Shown in pieces: positions 52,380-61,965 of a stretch of 64,000 nt of DNA (positions are counted from its first letter, which is position 1; every line of letters begins with the position of its first letter). The translations under genes were made by a program, and so were the position numbers. The notes beneath the pieces were generated by a model. It was not told the origin of the DNA. It worked only from the letters and a program-made list of their open reading frames with translations, and searched no databases. The stretch spans positions 9,362,001 through 9,426,000 of the forward strand of contig CAVNZM010000010.1 in NCBI GenBank assembly GCA_963693365.1, given 5' to 3'. This DNA is from Amoebidium appalachense. Lineage: Eukaryota > Ichthyosporea.

Positions 52380-53825
52380 TCAACGCCGACGCTCGGCCAA
52401 AATTTTAGCCGACGCCTGCTGAGCATGATCTTTCCACCTAATACCTTTGGGGGCTGAGGGAAAGGTCTTAGGCAATTTTCGGTTGGGACAATCCCGTTTC
52501 TGATGCCCTATCCCAGTACAATGGAAACAAACTCGTTCTGAAATAGGCACGACTGGTCTCTCACTACCCTGCTGGCTACCGTGCTTGCCGTTTTTCTGAT
52601 AGGGTGCCGGGCGACGGGGTTGACGGTCATTTTTGGCCTTACCACCGGCAGCCTGGAAGGCAGCCACCTGAGCCGATAAGCTAGCTATCTGAGCCTGCAG
52701 GGCAGCAATCTCCGGAGCACCAATACCACTACCGTTGTTACCTGGGGTGGAAACACTATTGACCTGCGCTTTCTTGGCCGCCTGCCGACTAGCGAAACGA
52801 CCCTCGAGCTTGTTAGTAATTTTCGACTGAGCCTCATCAAGCTTGCTATTTGCCTGAGCTATTTCCCACAACTGCGCATCGGCCTCAAACGTATTCCTGT
52901 ATAAACTACGTTGCATTTGACCGCTGACGTCGGTGTTCAAACCAGCTAACTCCAGCAGACGGCGAAACGTGTTGGTGTGTGCCGTCACTTGGCCACCAAT
53001 ACTGGCAGCCGTGGCATCCGACGTGGGAGTGAAACGGAGGGCCCGGATCTGTGTCTCATATGATTCACGCCGAATGTTGGTCAGCCAGTAGTTCTCGATG
53101 AAACGCAGCAGCCACTCAGACGCCGTCAATTCGACTTCGACCTGCAGAATCTCACCCTTGCCCTTGTGCATAGGGCGAGTCGTCTTCAGTGGTGTCCGAG
53201 AGGCCAGGTGAAGAAGAGAATCCTCCGAGCGCACCTCGCCGTCAATGCCGAGGGCACGAACCGGCACCGTCTTGTTGTCGTTTTCAGGATCCATGTAGTC
53301 GTCAAGGAGGGTAGCCATCTCCAACACACGAGGATCACCACTTGCCCGGTTCACACTCTGCAGAATCATAACTTGCCACTGGGCCAGGGGAGTGTCGGGG
53401 GACAGCTTGGCGATGCGATCGATGAGACGGTACCATTCAAACACGTTATCAGCCTTGGAGAGCTGAGGAATCTTAAGCTTCTCCATCATAGCCGCAGCCG
53501 CAGCACACACTTCAGGAACCTGAAAAGCCTTGGCCGCAGGGGCGTCGTAGAACACTTCATCCATCACAATGGGATCTTGCCACTCCATCAAACTGGGGGG
53601 CAGAGCGTCGAGAAACTCCGGGTCTATTTCATCCTGCGGGTCCATAACTTGGCCGCGCCACTGGGTGAACTTGCCGACGGTGACATCCTTGAGCTTGCCG
53701 AGGGGGCCAAAAACAAGAGCTTGGGCGAAGGTTGCACTAAGCCCCGCGACCGGCGAAAAGGGGGGTTCCGGCTTTATGTTGGGGGCGAAAGCAACAGCCG
53801 AGACGGAAGTTTTGCAATATAGCAA
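52380..53825 (-). CDS. Gypsy Gag
   Basis: 481 codons, starting 17 bases inside the 5' LTR boundary. It forms the element's particle and binds its RNA. The central helical region is capsid-like, a Lys-rich segment follows, and a zinc knuckle CFHCTGIGHQKRDC (C-x2-C-x4-H-x4-C) lies near the C-terminus. The stop TGA (52382-52380) is followed by CGG and then by pol in the same frame, an arrangement consistent with translational readthrough. There is no internal stop. Confidence 0.9.
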   Translation of the reverse strand: MLYCKTSVSAVAFAPNIKPEPPFSPVAGLSATFAQALVFGPLGKLKDVTVGKFTQWRGQVMDPQDEIDPEFLDALPPSLMEWQDPIVMDEVFYDAPAAKAFQVPEVCAAAAAMMEKLKIPQLSKADNVFEWYRLIDRIAKLSPDTPLAQWQVMILQSVNRASGDPRVLEMATLLDDYMDPENDNKTVPVRALGIDGEVRSEDSLLHLASRTPLKTTRPMHKGKGEILQVEVELTASEWLLRFIENYWLTNIRRESYETQIRALRFTPTSDATAASIGGQVTAHTNTFRRLLELAGLNTDVSGQMQRSLYRNTFEADAQLWEIAQANSKLDEAQSKITNKLEGRFASRQAAKKAQVNSVSTPGNNGSGIGAPEIAALQAQIASLSAQVAAFQAAGGKAKNDRQPRRPAPYQKNGKHGSQQGSERPVVPISERVCFHCTGIGHQKRDCPNRKLPKTFPSAPKGIRWKDHAQQASAKILAERRR

Positions 53826-53841
53826 TTGGATTGGTGTAGCT

Positions 53842-54618
53842 TGTAAAGTATCCTCACGGACACTTCAGTGTAAAATGTATGTGTATGAGTGTAAACGGGG
53901 TTCACTCTGAACTGGATTTCAGAAGATCGATGCGTGCGTTTATATACGGATGGTCGACCCGGACAAGATTACTTGACCAATCACACAACTCCCTAGCCGA
54001 CCAATCATATTACAGATTAGTACAGGGCTAGTAATTACTGTGTGTGACTACTTGGTCTCTTGCCGGTTCTAACACTCATATATAATCTTTACTGCTGCAT
54101 GACTTATGACTTACACAGCCCCGAAATATACTCCAAATAAACAGGTACCAGTACTTTTCCTGTTTGTGACTTTGGTTACCAGTTACCTTTCGGAGTGCTG
54201 TCTCTCTCACATGTGTAACTGCAGGTTTACAACGACCACTCATTGCAGCTGGACTTTACCGGGATACCCTCGACATGACTGGTCGAATATGAGACTCCCC
54301 AATCACTCACAACCTGCTTGTTAGTTATTCGTTCTCTATGGCCGCAGCATTTACGTGTTCCAATCAACACAGAAGAGGCCATAAGTGTCCACTCACGCGA
54401 GTCTCACCGTAGTTCGTTTCCAAGTAACCGAACATATGTAATTGTATTCGATCATCCGATTGGAAAAGCAGATATCACATTTATGATTGGCTCATTCGTC
54501 AGCAAACGCCGACATCTGACTGGATGAGCCGGCACCGACGAAATGTAAACAAAACAAATAGATCTGAATAGATCTGAATCGATCGATTGACACGAATGCT
54601 CGCCGCGGAGACATAACA
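53842..54618 (-). repeat. Gypsy 5' LTR (777 bp)
   Basis: Same as 34541-35317. The minus strand carries TATATAAACG near 53937-53946, about 110 bp upstream of the gag ATG. Confidence 0.95.
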
Positions 54619-57150
54619 GTGGTGGTCTCGTTCTTCCAGTTGCCCAGCAGGTCGCCGTTGGTGGAGTCGATGTTGTGGCGGAGGTGGGGCACCCTGCTGT
54701 CGTAGTGGTACACGATGGAGTCGGTGTCCATGTACACCACCTGCTGGGGGGACAGGGACCGGAGGGCCCCGTAGAGGTGCAGCCGGGCATGTGCCGTGAC
54801 GTACGTGCCAATGGCAATGTTGGCATAGGAGGGGGGTGGGGCCGTCTCCTTCTTGGGCCGGTACTTGATGGCCACCCTCTGCTCGCCGATGGGCTCGACG
54901 TCGAGCACCAGGAGGTTGGGGTTGGTCACCAGCAGCCTCAGCCGGTCGACGTCGTCGACAAACTCGATGGTGTCCAGCCCAGCCCTCTGCACCAACTTGC
55001 CCCAGAGGCTGTTCAGAAACAGCTTGCTGATGGTACGCAGGGCCGGGTTGGGGTCAAACTCGTCGGCGGTCACCGTAATGCCGTAGTGCTCCTTGAACAG
55101 GTGCACGAGGGCAGGAATGTCGGCCGGGTCGACGGTGGTGCTGGTGAGCTTCACCTTCAGGAACGTCTGCACGTACTTCCGGAAGAGGTTCTTGGTGCGT
55201 TTCTTGAAGACTTAGTGCACCACGTCGTACACGTCGAGTATGGTGTACCCGTCCCGCACGGCCACCTTCAACTTCTCCGTCGTCCACGTGCCCACCAGCG
55301 CCCTCTCCTCGTCCGTGTGTGTGCACAGTGTGTGCTCACGTACCCTGGGGTTGCCGTCCTCGTCCATGCAGGTGGCCCGGGCCTCCTCCTTGCTGCTGCA
55401 GGCCCTGCACAGCACAAAGCCCAGCTTGTCGTACCCCTGGGCACCCGTCATTCGCACCGGCAGCACCGGAATGAAGAGGTCCTTGGGGGCAGCACCCTCA
55501 CACGTGCAACACCAAAGTACCCCTTGGTCCTGGCCTGGGGGGAGCCGGGGGCCATACGGCACGTCTTGTCGAGCCTCTCCTTGAGCACCTGGGGGTCGGT
55601 GACGATGGCCGATGGGTGGTCCTCCGGCTTGATGGGCAGGCAGGTGAACCACTGTGACTTGCCCACCGGCATGTACTTGTCAATCATGACGTACGGGTAG
55701 AGGGAGGTGACGTCGACGTACTTGAGCCCGGCCGCCGGCTGGTCCTCCTCCTTGACCTCGATGTGACGGGTGATCACCTCGGTGCGACCACCAAAGAAGG
55801 CATCACGGAACTGCACGGGGCCCGTGGGCACGGGGGCCACCCTGCCGGTGCCCTCCCTCCGTGCTGCCTGGGTTGCAAGTGCAGCCTTGACCTCGGGGCT
55901 CTGCCTCAGCCTGTCCCACCTGCACTCCCACATGCTCTGCACCTTGTGCCCCTGGGCACGGATGTAACGCTCGTGGGCCATGGTGCTGTCGTAGGCCAGT
56001 CCCTGGCCGGCCTCTTCACCACCCTCATCGTCAGATCCTCGTGCCTGTTGCAGTCGGGGCACCCATGGAACACACACCCGTGGAAGAAGTAGTAGGTGCA
56101 CGTGCCGTCGTCGTGGGTGGCCTTGGCATCGGCCGTGGCCCTGCCGTGGGGGCCGTACCCGGTGGCCACGTGCCGTGCAGCGTCGTCTGGCCCCACCCCC
56201 AGGCTGTGGGTGATGTAGTCGATGTACTCCTGCTCCTTCTTGCTGCTGTTCACGTTGCCCATGGTCTGGTCACGCATCACGGCCACGTCCTTGGGCATGG
56301 CCTGCGTGATCCAGAAGTGCATGGCGAGGGAAGCAAGGGTGACGCACGTGAAGGGGTCGATGCCCGTCAGCTCCACCAGCTTGGACATGAAGGCCTTGAC
56401 CACCTGCTGCAGCAGCACCACGTCCTTGACGCAGTAGTCCTCGCACTGCTGCACAATGTCGTAGCATGTGGCCGCCGGTGCCCCCTCGTGCAGACGTGCC
56501 TGCTCCTCGTGCCACCACTGCATGAAGGCAGTATGCTGCCTGGGCTTCATGTCCTGGGCCCCAAAGTCCTCGGGCCCGGGGAAGGCAATGCGGCCGGCCT
56601 TGAAGTTGGCAAACGTGGCTGCACGGTGGGGGAAGTGGCCCTTGGTCTCCTGGCAGCCCATGGCCTTGCCTGCATCCGACAGTGACATGGTGAGAAAGTT
56701 GAGGGTGTCCACGAACGCCAGCTCCACCACCGTCGTGCGGCTGCCGTCCCCCCTCTGCCCCCCGTGCCTCCTCTTGTGCCCGGTGCCTGCTGCTGCTTCG
56801 CCATGGCCATCACCATGGCCATCACCATGGCCATGGCCATCGCCGTCCACGTGCATGGGCTCGGGGCCGGGGGGTGCCGGTGCACCGGCATTCTTGATGT
56901 AGTGACGGATACGGCAGGACTTGATCTTGCTGTTGGCCATGATGGGGACGTACACATAGTCCTGGCAGCCCACCACCCTCTTGGTCACAAAGTGGAAGTC
57001 GAAACCACTACCGTTGTGGCAAAACACCCGGCCGCCGGCATGTGGCGGTGTGTCAAACAGCCACTTCACCACCTTGTCAATAACATGGTGGTGGTCTTCC
57101 ATCAACACATCCCAGCCGTTCTTGCCGTCGGCAGATGTTGGAATACGTCG
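54619..57150 (-). pseudogene. Protein-primed family B DNA polymerase (Polinton/Maverick-like), N-terminal and central parts, broken
   Basis: It would replicate a linear DNA element or virus genome from a terminal protein. Exonuclease motifs: RVFCHNGSGFDFHFV and FVDTLNFLTMSLSD. Then DPFTCVTLASLAM and FFHGCVFHGCPDCNRHE. Polymerase motif A is YVDVTSLYPYVM, followed by a Cys-rich insert (LCRACSSKEEARATC, ERALVGTWTTEKL), motif B FLNSLWGKLV and motif C VVYMDTDSIVYHYD. Damage: frame changes near 56030 and 55505, an in-frame TAA at 55212-55214, and the gypsy insertion at 54619, after which the C-terminus lies at 34157-34540. The upstream end is uncertain; the frame is open to about 57150. No integrase, capsid or ATPase gene is seen next to it. 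Confidence 0.85.
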
Positions 57151-57227
57151 CCATGTATGACAGCAAGAGCCTTGAAGTATGTATGTGTCCTAGCTTGTTT
57201 GTATTCGTGTCTGCTTTCCTCCTTTGT

Positions 57228-57285
<58 letters not shown>

Positions 57286-57640
57286 CCCCCCCCCCCCCCG
57301 TATCTCTCTCTCCCTTGTTTCTGTGGGCACAGATATCGGTAGATCTGTGCACACCTGGCTCTCTTGCCTGATAAGAAAATATTGTGTTTTTATTTCTGTT
57401 TGCTCTCCTCTGTTTATCTGAGAGGTAGCGTGATTGGCTAGCCTCACTCGTTGTCTTTCCTTTATTTCAAAATGGCTTAGTTTTGTTCTCAAAAGGATGG
57501 CTCGCCAATAGTCGCGAGCGAGTACATCTGTAGATTGTGTTGTGCATTCCTGTCTGTTAATATATGTGTGTTGTGATTGGACAATAGATATATATGGAAT
57601 TCGGTTTATTGCAAAGTGTCTTCACTTTGAGAGTGTCGAC
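57151..57640. other. Junction region with (CT)n and poly-C tract
   Basis: A CT tract at 57231-57283 is followed by a C run (57283-57299). At 57135-57174 a plus-strand AG then MLEYVAMYDSKSLE then GTATGT looks exon-like, but on the minus strand the same bases continue the polymerase frame. I make no gene call. Confidence 0.4.
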
Positions 57641-58030
57641 TGTTAGGAAATATATGTATTTAAATAAGTTTCTTTATAGAGACGAACATAAATATATATG
57701 TGAATTAATAGTGACTAGATGTATAATTACTTAATTTATTTAAGTAAGAGTTTCTACACTTTAGTTTAATCGGAAGTTGGAATGCGTATGCTCTGTCGGA
57801 ATGTGTTTTTCTATCTTCTGATAGAACCGATTGGTTCTCCCTCTTTAATTGTGATAAGGTGATAAGTCGCAAGTACAAAAGGAACCGAGAGCACAATAAA
57901 GATTCAGTTGTTGTTTGAAATCTTTTCAATGTCTCGTGAACAACTCCGATTGCCCTCTCATTAATGTGTTAGTCGTGTTTTACATGACACCTCTGTGCAC
58001 TCTGCTCCCTTAGACCCGTACAAAACAACA
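57641..58030 (+). repeat. Probable copia-2 5' LTR (about 390 bp)
   Basis: Begins TGTTAGGAAATATATG, ends ACAAAACAACA and is followed directly by a primer-binding-like GGTTAAAGGCCCA. It holds AATAAA near 57896. No second copy is available in the window to confirm it. Confidence 0.55.
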
Positions 58031-58043
58031 GGTTAAAGGCCCA
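58031..58043 (+). other. Candidate primer-binding site of copia-2
   Basis: GGTTAAAGGCCCA directly after the LTR. It agrees at 11 of 13 positions with GGTTATGGGCCCA, the complement of the initiator tRNA-Met anticodon arm. Confidence 0.6.
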
Positions 58044-58139
58044 TTTTCGCACGCTCTCGCAACACATACTCTCGCTGCAATCAAAAATATTCAAATTTGA
58101 ATACCGATCTGATTCCTCTCTCACGCATCATCTGACTGA

Positions 58140-60998
58140 TTGATCACCATGTCGGAGAAACCTGCGTATCTCAACCTCACCCCCTGGAAAGGGGATGACA
58201 CCACGGACAAGAAGTCCGGCAAACGTCTCACCTATTATGAGTGGGAACCCGTCATCTTCCGGTACCTACGTACCACCACCGCGGCCAAGTTAGTGCCCGT
58301 CATCAAGGCCCCCGAGTGGGTCGACCCTTCCGACGAGAATGAGTGGCACGGCTACGACACTGAGGAGGCCTACACCGAGGCTTCCAACCTCCTTGAACAG
58401 ATGTTTACTCAACTCGTCTCCAATGATGAAATGTATAACTCTGGTCGAATCCACGATGATGTGTCACCTGCCCAAGCTTTCCACAACCTCCGTATGACCT
58501 ATGCGGCTGAACGTGAAGATCGTGCTCGTCAAATCCTCCTCGACTACCATGAGCTTGAACTCAAAGACTTCAAGACCGTCACGGCCTACCTCACCATGGC
58601 ACGCCGTCTGTGCACTACCCTGCACATCCTCGAAGAGCCCATTCCTCACAAGACTATGGTTGATAACTTCTTCATCCACCTCAAGAAGAACCGTAAGTTA
58701 GTTTGTACCGACATCCAGGCCATGATTGCCGACTACTTCCGTCGTACCATTAACTACGAGACCTACAACCGTCTAATCAGTGACATCAGAGCTGCAGAGA
58801 TCCGTGAAGGTCTCATCGACTCTGGGTCCGGGTCCTCCTCCACCGTCCGAACAGCACGTGCCCTGCAAAGCCGTGTACTCACCAAGGACGACCTCAGACA
58901 CCGGATCCCCCGACGTGACAGCTCCGTCTCCCGTCACCCCCGCGGTCGTCCCACCGATCGATCCCCCTCAGTTGACCGTGATTACTCACGGTCCCGTTCC
59001 CCCGGCTATCGTTCCCGGTCACCTTACCCCCCACGTAAAGGGGGTAACCGTCATTCCCAGCCACCCCGAGCCAAGACCACTGGCTCCCTCGACTGTGCCT
59101 ACTGTCACGAAGACCATCATGTCACACAGTGTGACAAACCTGGCTGCTCAATTGCCCGTCGTCACCGTGCCAACACCAAGTCTGGAAAAGAGGTGCATTT
59201 TGCCCTCGTGTCCACCACGGCCTCCCTACCCATGGACCCCTGCTGGGACTCGGCTTCAAACGTCCACGTGTGCCCAGTAAAGGAGTACTTCTCTACTCTT
59301 GAGCCCTGCCCCCCGACTGACGTCCACGGCCTCGGCATCGTCACTGCACATCACCGTGGTGTCATCAACCTGGCCGTCACCTACAACGGAGTAACATCAG
59401 TACTGAGCCTCAACACCCTCTATGTACCCGACTCCCCAGCCTTCCTGATATCACCCTCAATGGCCTCCAAGTCGGGTCTCCTTGCCCACCTCGATGATGA
59501 GGATGCATTCCCATCATACCTCTACACTCGTGGTGGCAACATCGTGTGTTCACTCACAGGCACAGATGGACTGTACTTCATCACTGACTATGAGATACGT
59601 CCCTCCACCCCTCGGACCGTCACTGCTCTAGTAGCCAACGTCAAGGTCAACAATGATCCTCAGCTCTGGCACCACCGTCTCGGCCATCGTGCCCTGTCCA
59701 CCCTCACCAAGATGGTGAGAGGTGACCTCGTGACAGGCCTCCCCTCATCCCTCTCAGTGGCTGACACCACTGACTGCTTCGGTTGTGTCTCCGGCAAGAC
59801 CACCAAGGCCCCATTCTCCGGCACCAGAACCCAGTGCCCCTTCCCCGGTGCCAAGTGGCACATGGACTTCTTCGAGCCTCCCTGTGCCTCCTATGGTGGC
59901 TACAAGGTGGCCCTCGTGTGTACCTGTGATGCATCCGGCTACACCATCGTGTACCTCCTCCGTGATCGATCCGAAACTCTCGAATACGTCAAGGCCCTGG
60001 TTGAGACTACTGACAAGCAACCCGACAAGGTGGTGACCCACTTCCGTTCAGACTCTGGGTCCGAGTTCACCTCCCACGCTATGGAGCAGTACTGCCAGTC
60101 CAAGGGCATCATTCAGGAATTTGCCCCGGTTGACTGCCCCCAACTCAACGGCTTCGTTGAACGTAAGATGAGGGATCTGCAGGAGATCGTTCGGTGCTTC
60201 CTTCATCAGGACAAGGCCGACTCCCTTTCCCCCAAGCTGTGGGGAGCTGCTCTCAAGCATGCTGCCTACATCATCAACGTGACCCCGGCCAGAGCTGCCA
60301 ATGGCCGTACACCGTTTGACATTTTCTACGGTGTCAAGCCTGACATCTCCCACCTGCACGTGTTCGGCTGCCCAGCCTATGTACACGTCCCTGCATCCAA
60401 ACGAGACAAGTTGGCCTCTACCGTCAAACTCGGCACCTACGTGGGCTGGGATATCACCAACAAAGCCCACAAGATCATGAATCTACGTGGCAACACGGTC
60501 AACCTCTACCGCGATGTCGTCTTCGACGAATCACAATTCACCACGGCATCCAATCAGATTTCTGTGCAGGCCACCAATCAGACGACCTCAATCGATTCAT
60601 CTCTGCATTCCGGAAATTCCAATTCCGATGACGATGAAATTCCGTCGGTGATTATCCGTCGTTCCCCCCGTCGTGTACCTGCCCCCGTGGCTCCACCCAC
60701 CCCCCCCCCCCCACCGGCCAGCAACCCCTGCTGCCGGCCCCTGCCGTCAATGACCACGTACCTGGTCATCTCACCCCGGTTCGTCCTGGGTCTCCGGAGT
60801 TCCACTCGGCCCCGTCCAGCCCCGTGTTATCCGACTCCCCCCTCAACACGGCACCCATCCCTGGCTTCCAGGCCCCCATCCCCGACCACCGAGTGTCTGT
60901 CCCAGACACCCCCCCGGCCCCTGAGCCACTCCGTACCGTCCCCCGTCGTTCCTCCCGTCTCTCCTCCCGGCCTGCCATGGCTATGGTGAGCATCTCCC
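58140..60998 (+). CDS. copia-2 Gag-protease-integrase polyprotein, frameshifted near its end
   Basis: The ORF starts near 58140; the likely start is the ATG at 58149 (MSEKPAYLNLTPWKGDDTTD). In order: UBN2-type gag region; Arg/Ser-rich segment (SRSRSPGYRSRSPY); zinc knuckle CAYCHEDHHVTQC; protease-like segment PCWDSASNVHVC, where the usual D-S-G reads D-S-A; pre-integrase HHCC (LWHHRLGHRA, CFGC); and integrase core (FRSDSGSEFTSHAM, CPQLNGFVERKMR). The Pro-rich linker loses frame at a run of 12 C near 60701-60713. The original frame then runs to a TGA at 60989, while the correct frame continues (TVPRRSSRLSSRPAMAM) into the TRIM insertion point at 60998. Confidence 0.9.
60994..60998. repeat. Target-site duplication (CTCCC), left copy, TRIM
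   Basis: CTCCC before 60999. The second copy is 61961-61965, directly after the element. Confidence 0.9.
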
Positions 60999-61235
60999 TG
61001 TTGGAGTGCAGACTTACGCTCACTCCACAATATGTGTATGTTAGCTTTACAATTGGTTCCGTGTACACAGACACACGCTGACACTCGATCACCACATGCA
61101 CATCTGCATAGTTGAGGAATGTTGCCAATTGTGTTTTGACTGCAAACGATTGGTTCACTGGTCCCAGAGACATGGAGTGGTCAGCGCCCAAGCGCGCCAC
61201 GACGACCCTAGTCACAGCGGACTCTACTTCCAACA
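60999..61235 (+). repeat. TRIM LTR1, internally deleted (237 bp)
   Basis: Matches the first ~170 and last ~55 bp of LTR2. The centre is reduced to a short CATGGAGTG remnant of the 14-bp repeats found in LTR2. Confidence 0.9.
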
Positions 61236-61252
61236 GGGTTATGGGCCCAGAC
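61236..61252 (+). other. TRIM primer-binding site: internal initiator tRNA-Met (half-tRNA) type
   Basis: GGGTTATGGGCCCAGAC is the complement of GTCTGGGCCCATAACCC. That contains the anticodon stem-loop of eukaryotic initiator tRNA-Met (CTGGGCCCATAACCC). Drosophila copia and yeast Ty5 are primed by this internal half-tRNA rather than by the tRNA 3' CCA end. Confidence 0.8.
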
Positions 61253-61543
61253 ACGACACCGCGGCCTCTAACTTCACGTCCCCTACGACGCCTTGAACGG
61301 AGGAGCCAGAAACCGACTTCTAGGCTGTACCCTACACCCGCGAGCGTATTTCCGTGAAGTAGAGACTTTCGCTTCCACAAACTCCATCCGCAGCAGCCTG
61401 CGACATCAATGTGAACGTCAAGTATTCCACTTCATTGGCGGGGCACGCACCACAGTGGAATGCACACCCCGGTCTACCCTGCAAGCAGCCACACTCACTC
61501 TCTCTTCTCTAGTGGTGTGTACACTTCTCCAATTGGGTAGGGG

Positions 61544-61960
61544 TGTTGGAGTGCAGACTTACGCTCACTCCACAATATGTGTATGTTAGCTTTACAATTG
61601 GTTCCGTGTACACAGACACACGCTGACACTCGATCACCACATGCACATCTGCATAGTTGAGGAATGTTGCCAATTGTGTTTTGACTGCAAACGATTGGTT
61701 CACTGGTCCCAGAGATCTCTAAATGAAAGTAACCAATCCGATTAGCGCCTGGCATCCGGATTACATTCCAGACTGCTGCCCCACGGGTATATAAGCCACG
61801 GCTCTGCCAGGTGCAGAAATGGAGTTCAGTAATGGAGTTCAGTCATGGAGTTCAGTCATGGAGTTCAGTCATGGAGTTAACACACTGAAAGCAGTAAAAA
61901 ACGGGTCAGCGCCCAAGCGCGCCACGACGACCCTAGTCACAGCGGACTCTACTTCCAACA
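61544..61960 (+). repeat. TRIM LTR2, full length (417 bp)
   Basis: Contains TATATAAGCC near 61785 and then five copies of a 14-bp ATGGAGTTCAGTC-type unit (61818-61880), which are reduced to a remnant in LTR1. Confidence 0.9.
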
Positions 61961-61965
61961 CTCCC

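Larger units (their letters stand above)
34541..54618 (-). mobile_element. Ty3/gypsy chromovirus, interrupted by a DIRS-type element
   Basis: Two 777-bp LTRs in direct orientation (34541-35317 and 53842-54618), starting TGT and ending ACA, flanked by the GTGGT duplication. The element reads right to left: 5' LTR, gag, protease, reverse transcriptase, RNase H, integrase, chromodomain, polypurine tract (GAGGGGGGGA, minus strand, next to 35317) and 3' LTR. Without the insert at about 38283-50496 it would be about 7.9 kb, normal for a chromovirus. The LTRs look identical over the parts I compared, so the insertion is recent. It sits inside the family B polymerase gene. Confidence 0.95.
60999..61960 (+). 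mobile_element. TRIM-like miniature LTR retrotransposon inside copia-2
   Basis: 962 bp. Its LTRs begin TGTTGGAGTGCAG and end CTACTTCCAACA. LTR1 is 60999-61235 (237 bp), the internal region is 308 bp (61236-61543), and LTR2 is 61544-61960 (417 bp). A primer-binding site follows LTR1 and a purine tract (GGGTAGGGG) precedes LTR2. The internal region encodes nothing recognisable, so it must use proteins supplied by another element. LTR1 lacks a central segment of about 180 bp that LTR2 has, including its TATATAAGCC (near 61785). CTCCC duplications flank it. Confidence 0.9.

Noticed and set aside
57135-57174. Plus-strand exon-like segment MLEYVAMYDSKSLE between AG and GTATGT
   Set aside because: The same bases extend the minus-strand polymerase frame, and no partner exon was found.
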